Below are positions 1-9,918 of a DNA stretch of 35,838 nt, piece by piece. The position numbers were made by a program, and so were the translations under genes. Origin of the DNA: Comamonadaceae bacterium (GTDB lineage Bacteria; Pseudomonadota; Gammaproteobacteria; Burkholderiales; Burkholderiaceae_C); the NCBI GenBank assembly GCA_947445115.1, contig CANFCG010000022.1:1-35838 (forward strand), written 5' to 3'. Within the stretch, counting starts at the first letter, position 1. Every line of letters starts with the position of its first letter. Below the pieces are notes generated by a model, which saw only the letters and a program-made list of their open reading frames with translations, ran no database searches and had not been told where the DNA came from.

Positions 1-207
1 AATGACTCCACAGCCTGGACGATTTATTGCTAAATCACCCTTGCCCAGCCCATCGGCCTGCTGTTGTAGAGCTCACAAGCAATTAAGCTGCGAGTGCGAA
101 ACGTTCGTCGTTTGCAGTTAGTTTTTTGAATCGATTTTTACGAGCGTGAATCAAGCTCGACATGCCCTGCTGCGCGTCCGTACCCACGTCGAAACCAGTG
201 CAGCCCC
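1..207 (-). ncRNA. ssrA: tmRNA (transfer-messenger RNA), 5' part, cut by the left window edge
   Basis: tmRNA rescues stalled ribosomes by trans-translation and tags the unfinished protein for degradation. Read on the minus strand from 207, the RNA begins GGGGCTGCAC and continues with the TGGTTTCGACGTGGGT segment typical of the tmRNA 5' end, which forms half of the tRNA-like domain. The tag reading frame ANDERFALAA-stop follows at 115-83. The 3' half, with the later pseudoknots and the CCA-proximal acceptor strand, lies beyond position 1. Family members are about 350-400 nt, so roughly half is present. The exact 5' end is inferred from the conserved GGGGCTG. Confidence 0.93.
83..115 (-). other. 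tmRNA proteolysis-tag reading frame (ANDERFALAA, stop TAA)
   Basis: Ten codons from GCA at 115-113 to GCT, followed by TAA at 85-83, translate to ANDERFALAA. The E. coli tag is ANDENYALAA, so the terminal ALAA recognised by ClpXP and related proteases is intact. The -RF- variant is, from general knowledge, usual in betaproteobacteria. Confidence 0.93.
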
Positions 208-216
208 ATAAGACCT

Positions 217-222
217 ATTCTA
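217..222 (-). promoter_or_regulatory. possible -10 box of ssrA (TAGAAT)
   Basis: TAGAAT on the minus strand ends 9 nt before the inferred 5' end of the tmRNA at 207, the right distance for a sigma-70 -10 element. No good -35 lies 16-18 nt upstream. The nearest TTGTCA (256-251) is 28 nt away and belongs to the REP-like repeat, so the promoter is only tentative. Confidence 0.35.
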
Positions 223-227
223 AACCT

Positions 228-294
228 ATGGATCCCCGCCTGGGCGAGGATGACAAACTATTCATCTGTCATTCCCGCGTAAGCGGGAATCCAT
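228..294. repeat. pair of inverted REP-like palindromes
   Basis: Two hairpin units face each other. The left one runs from TGGAT at 229 to TGACA at 255 and has one mismatch in its stem. The right one runs from TGTCA at 267 to ATCCA at 293, with a perfect 8-bp stem ATTCCCGC/GCGGGAAT and a GTAA loop. They are separated by 11 nt, and the whole block is one large imperfect dyad. The TGTCATTCCCGC...GCGGGAATCCA unit resembles dispersed intergenic repeats common in Proteobacteria. It sits between the icd stop and the ssrA start, both on the minus strand, so it could end icd transcription or protect the 3' end of its mRNA. Confidence 0.75.
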
Positions 295-306
295 GATTCC
301 CCCTAG

Positions 307-2538
307 TTAAGCCGCTGCCAACGCTGCGTTAAACGTCGCGCTTGGACGCATGATCGCGGCCATCTTGGCAGGATCAGGCATGAAGTAGCCACCGATATCG
401 ACTGGCTTACCTTGTACGGCGTTTAGCTCATCGACAATTTTTTGCTCATTGGCTGCTAACGCTTTGGCCAATGGTGCAAAGTGCGCTTGAAGCGCGGCGT
501 CATCAGTTTGAGCGGCCAAGGCTTCTGCCCAATACATTGCCAAATAGAAGTGGCTGCCGCGGTTATCCAATTGGCCTGTGCGCGTTTTTGGACCTTTGTC
601 GAGCTCTAACAATTTACCTGTAGCAGCATCCAGCGTTTTGGCTAGCAGCACGGCTTTCGTATTGCCAGTTTTGATGCCTAAATCTTCCATGCTGACAGCA
701 AGCGCCAAGAACTCACCTAAGCTATCCCAGCGCAAGTGGTTCTCTTCCACCAATTGCTGCACATGCTTAGGTGCAGAACCACCCGCGCCTGTCTCGTACA
801 TGCCGCCGCCAGCCATGAGTGGCACAACGGAGAGCATCTTGGCGCTGGTACCCAGCTCCATGATGGGGAAGAGGTCGGTGAGGTAGTCACGCAGAATGTT
901 GCCTGTGGCGGAGATGGTGTCCAGGCCACGTGCCACGCGCTCAAGCGTAAAGCGCATCGCTCGAACTTGCGACATGATTTGAATGTCGAGTCCTGCTGTG
1001 TTGTGCTCATGCAGATACATCTTGACCTTGGTAATGAGCTGCGCTTCATGTGGACGGTATTGATCGAGCCAGAACACGACAGGCATGCCTGAATTGCGTG
1101 CGCGTGTGACGGCGAGCTTGACCCAATCACGGATCGCGGCATCTTTAACTTGGCACATGCGCCAGATGTCGCCTGCTTCTACCTCTTCTGAGAGCAGCAC
1201 TTCGCCCGTGGCAATGTCAACGATATTGGCAACTCCGCCTTCAGTCAGTTCAAAGGTCTTGTCGTGCGAGCCGTACTCTTCGGCTTGTTGCGCCATCAAG
1301 CCCACATTGGGCACGGTGCCCATAGTTTTAGGATCAAAGGCGCCATTCCATTTGCAGAAGTTAATGATCTCTTGGTAAATGCGAGCAAAAGTCGACTCGG
1401 GCATTACAGCCTTCACGTCTTTCAGGCGGCCGTCCGCTCCCCACATCTTGCCGCCGTTTCTAATCATGGCGGGCATGGACGCATCCACGATCACATCGTT
1501 GGGAGAGTGGAAGTTGGTGATGCCTTTGGCGGAGTCCACCATTGCTAGCTCTGGGCGGCCTTCGTGGCAAGCGTGCAGGTCACGCTTGATTTCGTCTTGC
1601 TTAGATTGCGGTAGCGTGGCAATTTTTTCGTACAAATTTGCCATGCCGTTGTTGACGTTGACACCGAGTTCATCAAACAATTTCCCGTGCTTGGCGAAAG
1701 CATCTTTGTAAAAAATCTTAACGCAGTGGCCAAACACGATGGGGTGTGAGACCTTCATCATGGTGGCTTTCACGTGCAGGGAGAACATCACGCCCGTTTT
1801 AAATGCATCGTCAATTTCTTTTTCATAGAACTCAACCAGCGCCTTTTTGCTCATAAACATGCTGTCAATGATTTCGCGGTCTAGCAGGGATACTTTTTCT
1901 TTGAGTACGATGGTTTTGCCGCTGGCAGTGAGCAGCTCCATACGTACATCGCGGGCTTTATCCAGCGTCATTGATTTTTCGCCGTGATAAAAGTCGCCGC
2001 CGTGCATGTGCGAGACGTGTGAGCGTGAGGCTTGGCTCCAATCGGCCATGCTGTGCGGATGCTTGCGAGCGTACTCTTTAACCGCCTTGGGCGCACGGCG
2101 ATCCGAGTTGCCTTCGCGCAGCACGGGGTTGACGGCACTGCCGATACAGCGTGCATAGCGGGTTTGAATCGCTTTTTCTTTTTCGGTTTTGGGTGCTTCC
2201 GGGTAGTCAGGAATCGCATAACCCTTGGATTGCAACTCTTTAATGGCACTGACCAATTGCCCGACCGAGGCGCTGATGTTGGGCAGCTTGATGATGTTGG
2301 TATCTGGCGACTGCGTCAATCGTCCTAGCTCAGCCAAAGTGTCGGAGACTTGTTGCTCAGGCTTCAAACATTCAGGAAACTGAGCCAGCGCACGCGCTGC
2401 GACCGAGATATCGCTTTCGGCGACTTCAATGCCAGCAGGCGCAGCAAACGTGCGGATGATGGGTAAGAGCGAACTAGTGGCTAAAAGCGGGGCTTCGTCT
2501 GTGAGTGTGTAGATGATTTTTGATTTGCTGGCAGCCAT
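307..2538 (-). CDS. icd: Monomeric NADP-dependent isocitrate dehydrogenase
   Basis: Oxidatively decarboxylates isocitrate to 2-oxoglutarate with NADP+ in the cytosolic TCA cycle. The protein belongs to the large single-chain IDH family, unrelated in length to the roughly 45-kDa dimeric enzyme. With the start at 2538 it has 743 residues, close to the family's usual 740 or so. It opens with [20 protein letters not shown], the characteristic N-terminus, and ends with the family's [19 protein letters not shown] segment near residues 650-670. An in-frame ATG at 2652 would add 38 residues with no family counterpart. The 2538 start has AGGA a few bases upstream and is preferred. It is divergent from the MFS gene at 2657 and followed by the REP-like hairpins. 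Some annotators call this gene icd2; the family assignment is firm. Confidence 0.96.
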   Translation of the reverse strand: MAASKSKIIYTLTDEAPLLATSSLLPIIRTFAAPAGIEVAESDISVAARALAQFPECLKPEQQVSDTLAELGRLTQSPDTNIIKLPNISASVGQLVSAIKELQSKGYAIPDYPEAPKTEKEKAIQTRYARCIGSAVNPVLREGNSDRRAPKAVKEYARKHPHSMADWSQASRSHVSHMHGGDFYHGEKSMTLDKARDVRMELLTASGKTIVLKEKVSLLDREIIDSMFMSKKALVEFYEKEIDDAFKTGVMFSLHVKATMMKVSHPIVFGHCVKIFYKDAFAKHGKLFDELGVNVNNGMANLYEKIATLPQSKQDEIKRDLHACHEGRPELAMVDSAKGITNFHSPNDVIVDASMPAMIRNGGKMWGADGRLKDVKAVMPESTFARIYQEIINFCKWNGAFDPKTMGTVPNVGLMAQQAEEYGSHDKTFELTEGGVANIVDIATGEVLLSEEVEAGDIWRMCQVKDAAIRDWVKLAVTRARNSGMPVVFWLDQYRPHEAQLITKVKMYLHEHNTAGLDIQIMSQVRAMRFTLERVARGLDTISATGNILRDYLTDLFPIMELGTSAKMLSVVPLMAGGGMYETGAGGSAPKHVQQLVEENHLRWDSLGEFLALAVSMEDLGIKTGNTKAVLLAKTLDAATGKLLELDKGPKTRTGQLDNRGSHFYLAMYWAEALAAQTDDAALQAHFAPLAKALAANEQKIVDELNAVQGKPVDIGGYFMPDPAKMAAIMRPSATFNAALAAA

Positions 2539-2656
2539 GGTGATCCTGTCGTGTTGTGGTTGAGGAGTTTTTGATGCAAACAAGTGAGCAGCGATTGTGT
2601 CGCTGGCCCAATTGATACGCTCTATTTTATCTGCTCTAGCGACTAGACTCATCTAT

Positions 2657-3862
2657 ATGACAACTGACTTACGCGTTCCCCCTGCAATTGTTTCGTCCGC
2701 AACACTTGCATTGCCAGAATCCCTGCGGGCTGCCGTCATCTTTGCTGCTGCTGTTGCCGTTGTCAACGGTTTTGGTCGCTTTGCCTATGCTTTGCTGCTT
2801 CCTGTGATGCGAGACGATTTGCACTGGGACTATGCGGCGTCGGGATGGCTCAACACCGCCAACTCGGTGGGGTACGGTATCGGGGCTTTGCTTGGGATGA
2901 TTCTTTTGGCGCGTACCAAGTCGTCCGTTTTGTTTGTCTGGGGGTTGGTGATGGCGGTGGCAACGCTACTGCTGTGTGGTCTCCCTTTTGCCTTTGTACG
3001 TGAGCTGCCGGCCATGATGTTGCTGAGGTTTTTGTGCGGCATCGGTTCGGCTTGGGTTTTTGCGTGTGGCGGCGCCTTGATTGCTACGAAGTACAGCCAT
3101 GATGCAGCCAAGTCGGCATCCGCCATTGCTATTTATTACGCAGGAGGTGGCTTAGGGATTGCGACCAGCGGCATCTTGATTTACCCAGTGCTCAACCTTG
3201 ATTGGGCGTGGCCAGCGGGATGGCTAGCGCTTGGCATGGCAGGTTTGATGCTCTCGTTGTTGCCAGCCAAGCTGGCGCTTCAAATTGGCGGCTCTTCTAG
3301 CTATAAAAATAAGGAGCCAATGCCATGGCGCGACTTGCAAATCATTACGTGGGCTTACTTTTTATTTGGCGTTGGCTACATCGTTTACCTGACGTTTGTG
3401 GTCGCTTGGTTGCGCGAGATGCACTTTGGCACGTTAGCGGCAACAGGTGTTTGGCTGGTGCTTGGCGCAGCATGCATGGCGTCCGGCTATGTGTGGAAGG
3501 GCGTGATGGCGCGTTGGCAGCCGACGACGACGTTTGCAGCAGCGACGCTTTGTACAGCGGTGGGAACGGCCTTGCCGCTTTTGGGGCATCACATGGCGGT
3601 TCTGATGGCTTCAGCTTTGCTGGTCGGGGGCTCATTTTTTATGGCGCCAGGCGCCATGATGGCGTTGGCTCGTAAAACCTTGCCACAAGCACTGTGGGCA
3701 AAAGCGATGAATTTTTTCACCATGATTTTTGCCGTCGGCCAAGCTCTAGGGCCTGTCGCTGCTGGCTGGATAGCGGACACCTACGGTATGAATGCCGCAA
3801 TGGCAGCGGGAGCTTTGGTGCTGGTGTTTGCGGCAGGTTTGGCGAAATTACAACGCAGTTAA
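2657..3862 (+). CDS. MFS transporter, YbfB/YjiJ-like family
   Basis: Predicted inner-membrane major facilitator of 401 residues; the substrate is unknown. The N-terminal helix region carries NGFGRFAYALLLPVM and then a WLNTANSVGYGIGALLG stretch, which together resemble the YbfB/YjiJ group. About twelve hydrophobic segments are spread over the chain, in two halves split by a charged loop around residue 215 (KNKEPMPW). The ATG at 2657 is chosen because it lies outside icd. A GTG at 2597 would add 20 residues and reach into the divergent promoter space. No strong Shine-Dalgarno is visible before either start. The gene stops 1 nt before the convergent gph stop. Family confidence is moderate and function is open. 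Confidence 0.83.
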   Translation: MTTDLRVPPAIVSSATLALPESLRAAVIFAAAVAVVNGFGRFAYALLLPVMRDDLHWDYAASGWLNTANSVGYGIGALLGMILLARTKSSVLFVWGLVMAVATLLLCGLPFAFVRELPAMMLLRFLCGIGSAWVFACGGALIATKYSHDAAKSASAIAIYYAGGGLGIATSGILIYPVLNLDWAWPAGWLALGMAGLMLSLLPAKLALQIGGSSSYKNKEPMPWRDLQIITWAYFLFGVGYIVYLTFVVAWLREMHFGTLAATGVWLVLGAACMASGYVWKGVMARWQPTTTFAAATLCTAVGTALPLLGHHMAVLMASALLVGGSFFMAPGAMMALARKTLPQALWAKAMNFFTMIFAVGQALGPVAAGWIADTYGMNAAMAAGALVLVFAAGLAKLQRS

Positions 3863-3863
3863 T

Positions 3864-4565
3864 TTAGCTCAATAGATCAAGTAGTGCCAGTAGATCCGCC
3901 GGTTGATGTAGCACATGATCGGCGTTCCAAGTCGCGAGTTCGTGTTCTCCTTCGTATCCCCACGTCACAGCTACGGTTGTCATGCCAGCGGCGCGACCCG
4001 CCTCGATGTCGCGCTTGTCGTCACCCAAATACCAACAGTCACTGGCTTGTAGGCCCCGTGCTGATTGGCTTGCGAGGCTGGTATTGGCTAAGCGGTAGGC
4101 TTCTTGAAGTGGTGCTGGATGTGGCTTGGCGTAAGGTGTGGTGTCGCCGCTGACGACTGCGCAGGCGCCATTCAGTTCTTGCATATGCGCCACGAGTGGA
4201 TCGGTAAAGCGCCTCGATTTGTTGGTCACAATCCCCCACAAAATGTCGCGTACCTCAAGGCTTCGCAGCATGCCATCAATGCCCGCAAACGCAAAGGTGC
4301 GGGCATCTGCGGCACCAATCGAGGCTTCGTAATTGGCAAAAAATTCTTCGCGATAAGCTAAGAAGTCGGCATGCTCAGGTGTCATGTTGAATGCGACTTT
4401 GAGCATCCCGCGGGCACCAGCGCCCGCCATGGGACGATAAAGCGCGTCTGGCAGCGAGGACATGCCGCGATCCCGCCGCATCTTGTCTGCGGCGCTGCCC
4501 AGATCGGGAGCGCTGTCGATGAGCGTACCGTCTAAATCAAAAAAAATAGCGGCAGGTTTTAGCAT
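3864..4565 (-). CDS. gph: HAD-family phosphoglycolate phosphatase
   Basis: HAD-superfamily phosphatase of 233 residues, probably dephosphorylating 2-phosphoglycolate, a DNA-repair and oxygenation by-product. Motif I is FFDLDGTLIDS, with nucleophile D10 and acid/base D12. Motif II is the VTNKS stretch near residue 115. Motif III is GDDKRDIEAGRAAG near residue 180. A cap domain lies between motifs I and II. The first 7 nt overlap the end of ubiG, the usual ubiG-gph arrangement in Burkholderiales, which suggests translational coupling. The related pyrophosphatase PpaX and other HAD phosphatases share these motifs, so substrate specificity rests largely on gene context. Confidence 0.88.
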   Translation of the reverse strand: MLKPAAIFFDLDGTLIDSAPDLGSAADKMRRDRGMSSLPDALYRPMAGAGARGMLKVAFNMTPEHADFLAYREEFFANYEASIGAADARTFAFAGIDGMLRSLEVRDILWGIVTNKSRRFTDPLVAHMQELNGACAVVSGDTTPYAKPHPAPLQEAYRLANTSLASQSARGLQASDCWYLGDDKRDIEAGRAAGMTTVAVTWGYEGEHELATWNADHVLHQPADLLALLDLLS

Positions 4566-5296
4566 TTTTGCATCGCAATCATGTAGTTAACGCTGGTGTC
4601 CGAATTTAAAGCGTAACGCTGGGTGATTGGGTTGTAGCCCAATCCACGCGTGCCTTGTGGCATAAGCCCAACATTGCGTGCCCAGCGCATGAGTTCAGCT
4701 GGCTGGATAAATTTGGCGTATTCGTGCGTGCCACGCGGAATGAGTCCGAGCACATACTCAGCGCCCACAATCGCAGACGCAAACGATTGCAAGTTGCGGT
4801 TGATGGTGGAGAAAAATACCCAGCCGTTTGGCTTGACCAAAGCCGCAGCGGCCCGCACGATGGCAGCGGGGTCAGGTACATGTTCCAGCATTTCCATGCA
4901 GGTCACCACATCAAACGAGGCGGGTGACTCGATGGCCAACGCCTCTGCGCTGATGTCGCGATAACTCACGCTGGGCGTGTTCGCTTCTAGTGCGTGCAAC
5001 TGCGCAATTTGCAGTGATTCGCGACCTAAATCAATACCCAAGACCGAGCCTCCAGCCGTATTTGTCGCGGCTTTGCGTGCCATACTGTCGCTCAGGATGC
5101 CACCACCGCAGCCCACGTCCAGTATGCGTTTGCCGCTGAGTGGTGTGATCGACTCAATCCAACTCAAGCGCAGTGGGTTAATGGTGTGCAGTGCGCCAAA
5201 CGAAGGGCTGCCGGCATCCCACCAGTCGTGTGCTACGTCGGTAAATTTAGCAAGTTCGGCCGCATCAAAATTTTGTTTCATGTGTGGATTGTCCAT
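4559..5296 (-). CDS. ubiG: Bifunctional ubiquinone O-methyltransferase UbiG
   Basis: SAM-dependent methyltransferase performing both O-methylations in ubiquinone synthesis, on the 2-polyprenyl-6-hydroxyphenol and the demethylubiquinol. The product has 245 residues. It has the family N-terminal signature FTDVAHDWWDAGSPSFGALH and then motif I ILDVGCGGG at residues 58-66. A membrane-contact segment follows around FFSTINRNLQSF. The start is uncertain: ATG at 5296 (MDNPHMKQNF) or ATG at 5281 (MKQNF). A longer version from 5311 would run through the ompA terminator and is rejected. At 5296 the only SD-like element is GGCGGG of the terminator stem. The gene lies between ompA and gph on the minus strand. 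Confidence 0.93.
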   Translation of the reverse strand: MDNPHMKQNFDAAELAKFTDVAHDWWDAGSPSFGALHTINPLRLSWIESITPLSGKRILDVGCGGGILSDSMARKAATNTAGGSVLGIDLGRESLQIAQLHALEANTPSVSYRDISAEALAIESPASFDVVTCMEMLEHVPDPAAIVRAAAALVKPNGWVFFSTINRNLQSFASAIVGAEYVLGLIPRGTHEYAKFIQPAELMRWARNVGLMPQGTRGLGYNPITQRYALNSDTSVNYMIAMQKC

Positions 5297-5321
5297 AAAA
5301 AAACCCGCCACAAGGGCGGGT
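5297..5321 (-). terminator. rho-independent terminator of ompA
   Basis: On the minus strand ACCCGCC, a CTTGT loop and GGCGGGT form a perfect 7-bp stem followed by seven Ts. It begins 19 nt after the ompA stop. The T run directly abuts the ubiG ATG at 5296, so the signal serves ompA while touching the next gene. Confidence 0.9.
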
Positions 5322-5340
5322 CTTTTAACAAGAGAGCGAA

Positions 5341-6018
5341 TTACTTGTTAGTACGTGTACCAACAACTTCGATCTCAACGCGGCGGTTTTTAGCTTTGCC
5401 TTCAGTTGTTTTGTTGTCAGCAACTGGTTGCTTAGAGCCTTTACCTTCGGTGTAAACGCGGTTTTTCTCAATGCCTTTAGACACCAAGTAAGCCTTCACG
5501 GCTTCAGCGCGGCTAACCGACAGCTTTTGGTTAAGCGCATCGCCAGCGGTGCTGTCGGTGTGACCCACAGCAATGATGACTTCTAAGTTGATGCCTTTGA
5601 CTTTACCAGCGAGGTCGTCAAGCTTTGCTTTGCCGTCAGCTTTCACAACAGATTTGCCTGTGTCAAAGAATGCGTCAGCAGCGTAAGTAACCTTCACGGC
5701 TGCTGGAGGTGCAACTGGCGCTGGTGCAGCAGCTGGTGCAGTAGCTGCTGCTGCTGGTGCAGCCATGGGCTCAGCTTGTTTTGGAGCAACAGGCGCAGGC
5801 ATTGGTACGGCGGCTTTTGGAGCCATTGGCGCAATCGCGCCGTCGCAGTTCGCAGCGGCTGCGGCTGGTGTCCAGCCGGTATCGCGCCAGCACAGGCCTG
5901 TAGCGCTCGTCCAAGCTTGATCGCCAGCAGCATTACGCCAGTTGTCAACGTTTTGTGCGCTTGCTGCAGATGTAAGAGCCACTGTGGCGAAAAGCATTGC
6001 TACTTTATTGAGTTTCAT
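5341..6018 (-). CDS. ompA: OmpA-family outer-membrane/peptidoglycan-binding protein
   Basis: Exported envelope protein of 225 residues, thought to tie the outer membrane to peptidoglycan. A signal peptide covers about residues 1-21 (cleavage near SAASA-QN). A short mature N-terminal segment holds Trp and Cys residues. An Ala/Pro-rich linker follows at about 65-108. The C-terminal OmpA domain carries TYAADAFFDTGKS and GHTDSTAGDALNQKLS and ends in the conserved NRRVEIEV. The eight-stranded barrel of E. coli OmpA is absent. This short form next to gyrA is common in Burkholderiales. The SD AGAGGA precedes the ATG by 8 nt. Its own strong terminator suggests high, separate expression. Confidence 0.92.
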   Translation of the reverse strand: MKLNKVAMLFATVALTSAASAQNVDNWRNAAGDQAWTSATGLCWRDTGWTPAAAAANCDGAIAPMAPKAAVPMPAPVAPKQAEPMAAPAAAATAPAAAPAPVAPPAAVKVTYAADAFFDTGKSVVKADGKAKLDDLAGKVKGINLEVIIAVGHTDSTAGDALNQKLSVSRAEAVKAYLVSKGIEKNRVYTEGKGSKQPVADNKTTEGKAKNRRVEIEVVGTRTNK

Positions 6019-6189
6019 TGTAAAAATCCTCTTGAATATAAATGCAGCAATGCTGCGGTAAAAAAGTGACCATCGGTGGAATTAACCACACGGCACGTAT
6101 CGTACATCAAAATCATCACTATTTAGTCCCCTGATGTCCTCTAAAATCATGACCTTGACATAAATACAACAATACAAAGCTAGAGGCAT

Positions 6190-8841
6190 ATGCAATTCGC
6201 TAAAGAAACACTCCCAATTAGTCTAGAAGAAGAAATGCGCCGCAGCTACCTCGATTACGCCATGAGCGTGATTGTGGGACGCGCCCTGCCCGATGCGAGA
6301 GATGGCTTAAAACCCGTGCACCGCCGCGCCCTCTTTGCGATGCATGAGCAAAACAACGACTGGAATCGTCCATTCAAAAAGTCTGCTCGTATCGTCGGTG
6401 ACGTGATGGGCAAATACCATCCCCATGGCGATAGCGCGATTTATGACACCATCGTTCGGATGGCGCAACCGTTCTCACTGCGTCACATGCTGGTGGATGG
6501 TCAAGGAAACTTTGGTTCTGTTGACGGTGACAACGCTGCTGCGATGCGTTACACCGAGATTAGGCTCACCAAAATCGCCCACGAAATGCTGGCTGATATC
6601 GACAAAGAAACTGTCGACTTTGGCCCCAACTACGACGGTTCAGAAAAAGAGCCGTTGGTGCTGCCAAGCCGTATTCCTAATTTGCTGATTAACGGCTCGT
6701 CAGGTATTGCCGTGGGTATGGCGACCAATATCCCGCCGCATAACTTGAATGAAGTGGTCGATGCTTGTTTGCACCTACTGCGCAATCCTGAGGCGTCGAT
6801 TGACGACTTGATGGAGATCATTCCAGCCCCCGACTTTCCAACCGCAGGCATTATTTATGGCATGAGCGGTGTGAAAGATGGCTACCGCACAGGCCGTGGC
6901 CGCGTGGTGATGCGCGCCAAAGTGCATTTTGAGGACATCGACAAAGGCCAGCGTCAATCCATCATTGTGGACGAGCTGCCGTATCAAGTGAATAAAAAGA
7001 CGCTGCAAGAGCGTATTGCCGAGTTGGTGCACGAGAAAAAAATCGAAGGCATCTCGCACATTCAAGATGAGTCTGACAAGAGTGGTATGCGACTTGTGAT
7101 TGAACTTAAGCGCGGCGAAGTTCCTGAAGTCGTTCTGAACAACTTGTACAAGCAAACGCAGTTGCAAGACTCGTTCGGCATGAATATGGTCGCCTTGATT
7201 GACGGTCAGCCGAAACTCTGTAACTTGAAGGATTTGATTAGCGTCTTCTTGCTGCATCGCCGCGAAGTTGTTAACCGCCGCACGGTGTTCACCCTACGCA
7301 AGGCGCGTGACCGTGGCCATATCCTAGAAGGCCTCGCGGTCGCACTCGCCAATATCGACGACTTCATCGCCTTGATTCGCAATGCGCCCACACCGCCTGT
7401 GGCAAAGGCCGCGCTGATGAACCGCACGTGGGACAGCGCCACCGTGCGCCAGATGCTGACACGTACACGCGATGATGGCTCAGTGGTGAACGCTAGTGAC
7501 TATCGCCCTGATGGACTAGAGGCGATGTTTGGCTTGCAAGATGGCGGTCAATATCGCTTGTCCGAAACGCAAGCGCAAGAGATTTTGCAAATGCGCCTCC
7601 AGCGCTTGACGGGGCTGGAGCAAGACAAAATTGTCTCTGAATATAAAGACGTGATGAGTGAGATTGAAGACTTGCTGGATATTTTGGCCAAGCCCGAGCG
7701 CGTATCCACCATCATCAGCGATGAGCTGACGGCGGTGCGTACCGAATTTGGTCAGACCAAGCTGGGCTTGCGTCGCAGTGTGATTGAGCATTCTGCTTTT
7801 GATCTCTCCACCGAAGATTTGATTACGCCCACCGATATGGTGGTAACGATGAGCCATAGCGGCTACATCAAGAGCCAGCCGCTCTCCGAATACCGCGCTC
7901 AAAAGCGCGGCGGGCGCGGGAAGCAAGCGACTGCAACCAAAGAAGACGATTGGATTGAGCAGCTTTTTATTGCCAATACGCATGATTACATCCTGTGCTT
8001 TAGCAATCGCGGACGTATGTATTGGCTCAAAGTCTGGGAAGTGCCAGCAGGCTCGCGCGGCTCACGTGGCCGCCCGATTGTCAATATGTTCCCGCTGCAA
8101 GAGGGTGAAAAAATTACCGTCGTGTTACCGCTCACGGGCGACAACCGCAAGTTCCCAGCGGATCACTTCATATTTATGTCCACCAGCATGGGCACGGTTA
8201 AAAAGACGCCACTGGACGACTTCAATAACCCACGCAAAGCGGGCATCATCGCTGTTGATTTAGATGATGGCGATCACCTGATTGGCGCAGCACTGACTGA
8301 TGGCAAGCACGACGTGATGCTGTTCTCGGACGCTGGCAAGGCGGTGCGATTTGATGAAAACGATGTGCGCCCCACAGGCCGCAATTCACGTGGTGTGCGA
8401 GGCATGATGCTGGACGAAGGCATTAGCGTGATTGCCATGCTAGTCGCGGAAGACGAGCAGCAATCAGTGCTAACGGCAACCGAAAACGGTTTTGGTAAGC
8501 GCACGCTGATCACTGAGTACACGCGCCACGGACGCGGCACCAAGGGCATGATTGCTATCCAGCAATCGGAGCGCAACGGTAAAGTCGTGGCGGCTACATT
8601 GGCGCACTCTGAGGACGAAGTGATGCTGATTACCGATAAAGGCGTTTTGGTGAGAACCCGTGTCTCCGAAATCCGCGAAATGGGTCGTGCCACACAAGGC
8701 GTGACTTTGATGGCGCTGGATGACGGCTCTAAGTTGAGCGGCTTGCAGCGTATTGTTGAGAATGATGCGGCTGTCGACGCAGAAACAGAAGGCGATGCGG
8801 ATGGATCGGCTAACGAAGGAACGGAAGGAACGCCAGAGTGA
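6190..8841 (+). CDS. gyrA: DNA gyrase subunit A
   Basis: Breakage-reunion subunit of DNA gyrase, which introduces negative supercoils as an A2B2 tetramer with GyrB. It has 883 residues, a normal length. The catalytic tyrosine is Y121 in AAMRYTEIR. The quinolone-resistance region reads [13 protein letters not shown], with S82 and D86 (E. coli S83 and D87) in the unmutated state. The GyrA-box QKRGGRG is at 571-577 and is followed by the six-bladed beta-pinwheel C-terminal domain. The tail is acidic. GAGG lies a few bases before the ATG. The gene is divergent from ompA, and its TGA overlaps the pheA GTG by 4 nt. Confidence 0.98.
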   Translation: MQFAKETLPISLEEEMRRSYLDYAMSVIVGRALPDARDGLKPVHRRALFAMHEQNNDWNRPFKKSARIVGDVMGKYHPHGDSAIYDTIVRMAQPFSLRHMLVDGQGNFGSVDGDNAAAMRYTEIRLTKIAHEMLADIDKETVDFGPNYDGSEKEPLVLPSRIPNLLINGSSGIAVGMATNIPPHNLNEVVDACLHLLRNPEASIDDLMEIIPAPDFPTAGIIYGMSGVKDGYRTGRGRVVMRAKVHFEDIDKGQRQSIIVDELPYQVNKKTLQERIAELVHEKKIEGISHIQDESDKSGMRLVIELKRGEVPEVVLNNLYKQTQLQDSFGMNMVALIDGQPKLCNLKDLISVFLLHRREVVNRRTVFTLRKARDRGHILEGLAVALANIDDFIALIRNAPTPPVAKAALMNRTWDSATVRQMLTRTRDDGSVVNASDYRPDGLEAMFGLQDGGQYRLSETQAQEILQMRLQRLTGLEQDKIVSEYKDVMSEIEDLLDILAKPERVSTIISDELTAVRTEFGQTKLGLRRSVIEHSAFDLSTEDLITPTDMVVTMSHSGYIKSQPLSEYRAQKRGGRGKQATATKEDDWIEQLFIANTHDYILCFSNRGRMYWLKVWEVPAGSRGSRGRPIVNMFPLQEGEKITVVLPLTGDNRKFPADHFIFMSTSMGTVKKTPLDDFNNPRKAGIIAVDLDDGDHLIGAALTDGKHDVMLFSDAGKAVRFDENDVRPTGRNSRGVRGMMLDEGISVIAMLVAEDEQQSVLTATENGFGKRTLITEYTRHGRGTKGMIAIQQSERNGKVVAATLAHSEDEVMLITDKGVLVRTRVSEIREMGRATQGVTLMALDDGSKLSGLQRIVENDAAVDAETEGDADGSANEGTEGTPE

Positions 8842-9908
8842 GGACACTCCCTCAATTGCGTATTGATATTGATGCGGTTGATCAGCAGTTGCTAACTCTG
8901 CTCAATCAGCGTGCGGGTCTTGCGCACGAGGTAGGTGAGGTCAAAAAATTAGACGGCTCCCCTGTATTTCGTCCTGACCGCGAAGCGCAGGTGATTGCCA
9001 AGATGCAGGCCACTGGATCGAAGCTCAAACCAGAAGGTATCGCCGCGATTTGGCGCGAAGTGATGTCGGCTTGTCGTGCGCTTGAAGAGCCGCAGCAGGT
9101 CGCTTTCTTAGGCCCCAAAGGGACATATAGCGAAGAAGCTGCGCAGCAGTTCTTTGGCTCTTCGATGGGCTCACTGCCTTGCCAGTCCATAGACGAAGTG
9201 TTTCGTGCCACGGCATCCGGCAGCGCTGAGTTCGGCGTTGTGCCGATTGAAAACTCGACCGAAGGCGTGATTGCTCGCACCATGGATTTGCTGCTGGCGT
9301 CCAATGTCCACATCGTGGGTAATGTGAGTTTGATGGTTCGGCACAATTTGCTGCGTCAATCTGAATCGATGGATGGCATTTCGGTGGTCTATGGTCACCC
9401 GCAAGCTTTGGCGCAGTGTCAAGCTTGGTTGTCAAAACACTTGCCGCATGCGGAGCGCAGGGTTGCTTCTAGCAACGCAGAAGGTGCTCGCCAGGCCACA
9501 CTGGATAAGGCTTCCGCAGCTATTGCTAGTAGTCGGGCTGGCGTTGAATTTGGCTTGCAAACAGTCGCTAAAGCGATTCAAGATGAGGTGCACAACCGCA
9601 CGCGTTTTGCTGTGATTTGTCGTCCTGATGTGATGCCGCTGCCTGAGCCTACGGGCAACGATGCGGTGAGCTTGGTGGTATCGGTCAAAAACCAACCTGG
9701 TGCGCTGCACGATTTGCTTGTGCCTATGAAAACGCACGGCGTATCGATGACGCGTTTTGAGTCGCGTCCAGCTCGATCAGCCCAGTGGGAGTACAACTTT
9801 TACATCGACTTGGTGGGGCATATCAGTGACGAGTCCGTTGCTGCGGCATTGGCCGAGTTGCAAACGCGCTGTGCTTTTTACAAGGTGCTGGGTTGCTATC
9901 CTGCATGA
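8838..9908 (+). CDS. pheA: Chorismate mutase / prephenate dehydratase (P-protein)
   Basis: Bifunctional enzyme of phenylalanine synthesis, converting chorismate to prephenate and then phenylpyruvate. Length is 356 residues. The AroQ-type mutase helix bundle occupies about 1-85. The dehydratase domain starts at [15 protein letters not shown] and carries the catalytic T255-R256-F257. The ACT regulatory domain contains the ESRP motif at 308-311, which binds phenylalanine for feedback inhibition. The GTG start overlaps the gyrA stop (GTGA), with GGAAGGAA about 10 nt upstream, and implies coupled translation. In many relatives serC lies between gyrA and pheA; it is not here. Confidence 0.97.
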   Translation: MRTLPQLRIDIDAVDQQLLTLLNQRAGLAHEVGEVKKLDGSPVFRPDREAQVIAKMQATGSKLKPEGIAAIWREVMSACRALEEPQQVAFLGPKGTYSEEAAQQFFGSSMGSLPCQSIDEVFRATASGSAEFGVVPIENSTEGVIARTMDLLLASNVHIVGNVSLMVRHNLLRQSESMDGISVVYGHPQALAQCQAWLSKHLPHAERRVASSNAEGARQATLDKASAAIASSRAGVEFGLQTVAKAIQDEVHNRTRFAVICRPDVMPLPEPTGNDAVSLVVSVKNQPGALHDLLVPMKTHGVSMTRFESRPARSAQWEYNFYIDLVGHISDESVAAALAELQTRCAFYKVLGCYPA

Positions 9909-9918
9909 AGTTGTTTGC

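Noticed and set aside
6142-6183. gyrA promoter candidates: TAAAAT at 6142 and TTGACA at 6155
   Set aside because: TAAAAT lacks a matching -35, and TTGACA has only AGCTAG at the right distance. Neither pair is convincing.
6775-7257. Minus-strand frames opposite gyrA (also 7516-7983 and 8274-8855)
   Set aside because: They lie wholly inside gyrA, have no SD and no recognisable domains.
9757-9918. Extension of tyrA upstream into pheA
   Set aside because: The extra 54 residues are the shifted reading of pheA's ACT domain. [13 protein letters not shown] at 9919 is the usual N-terminus.
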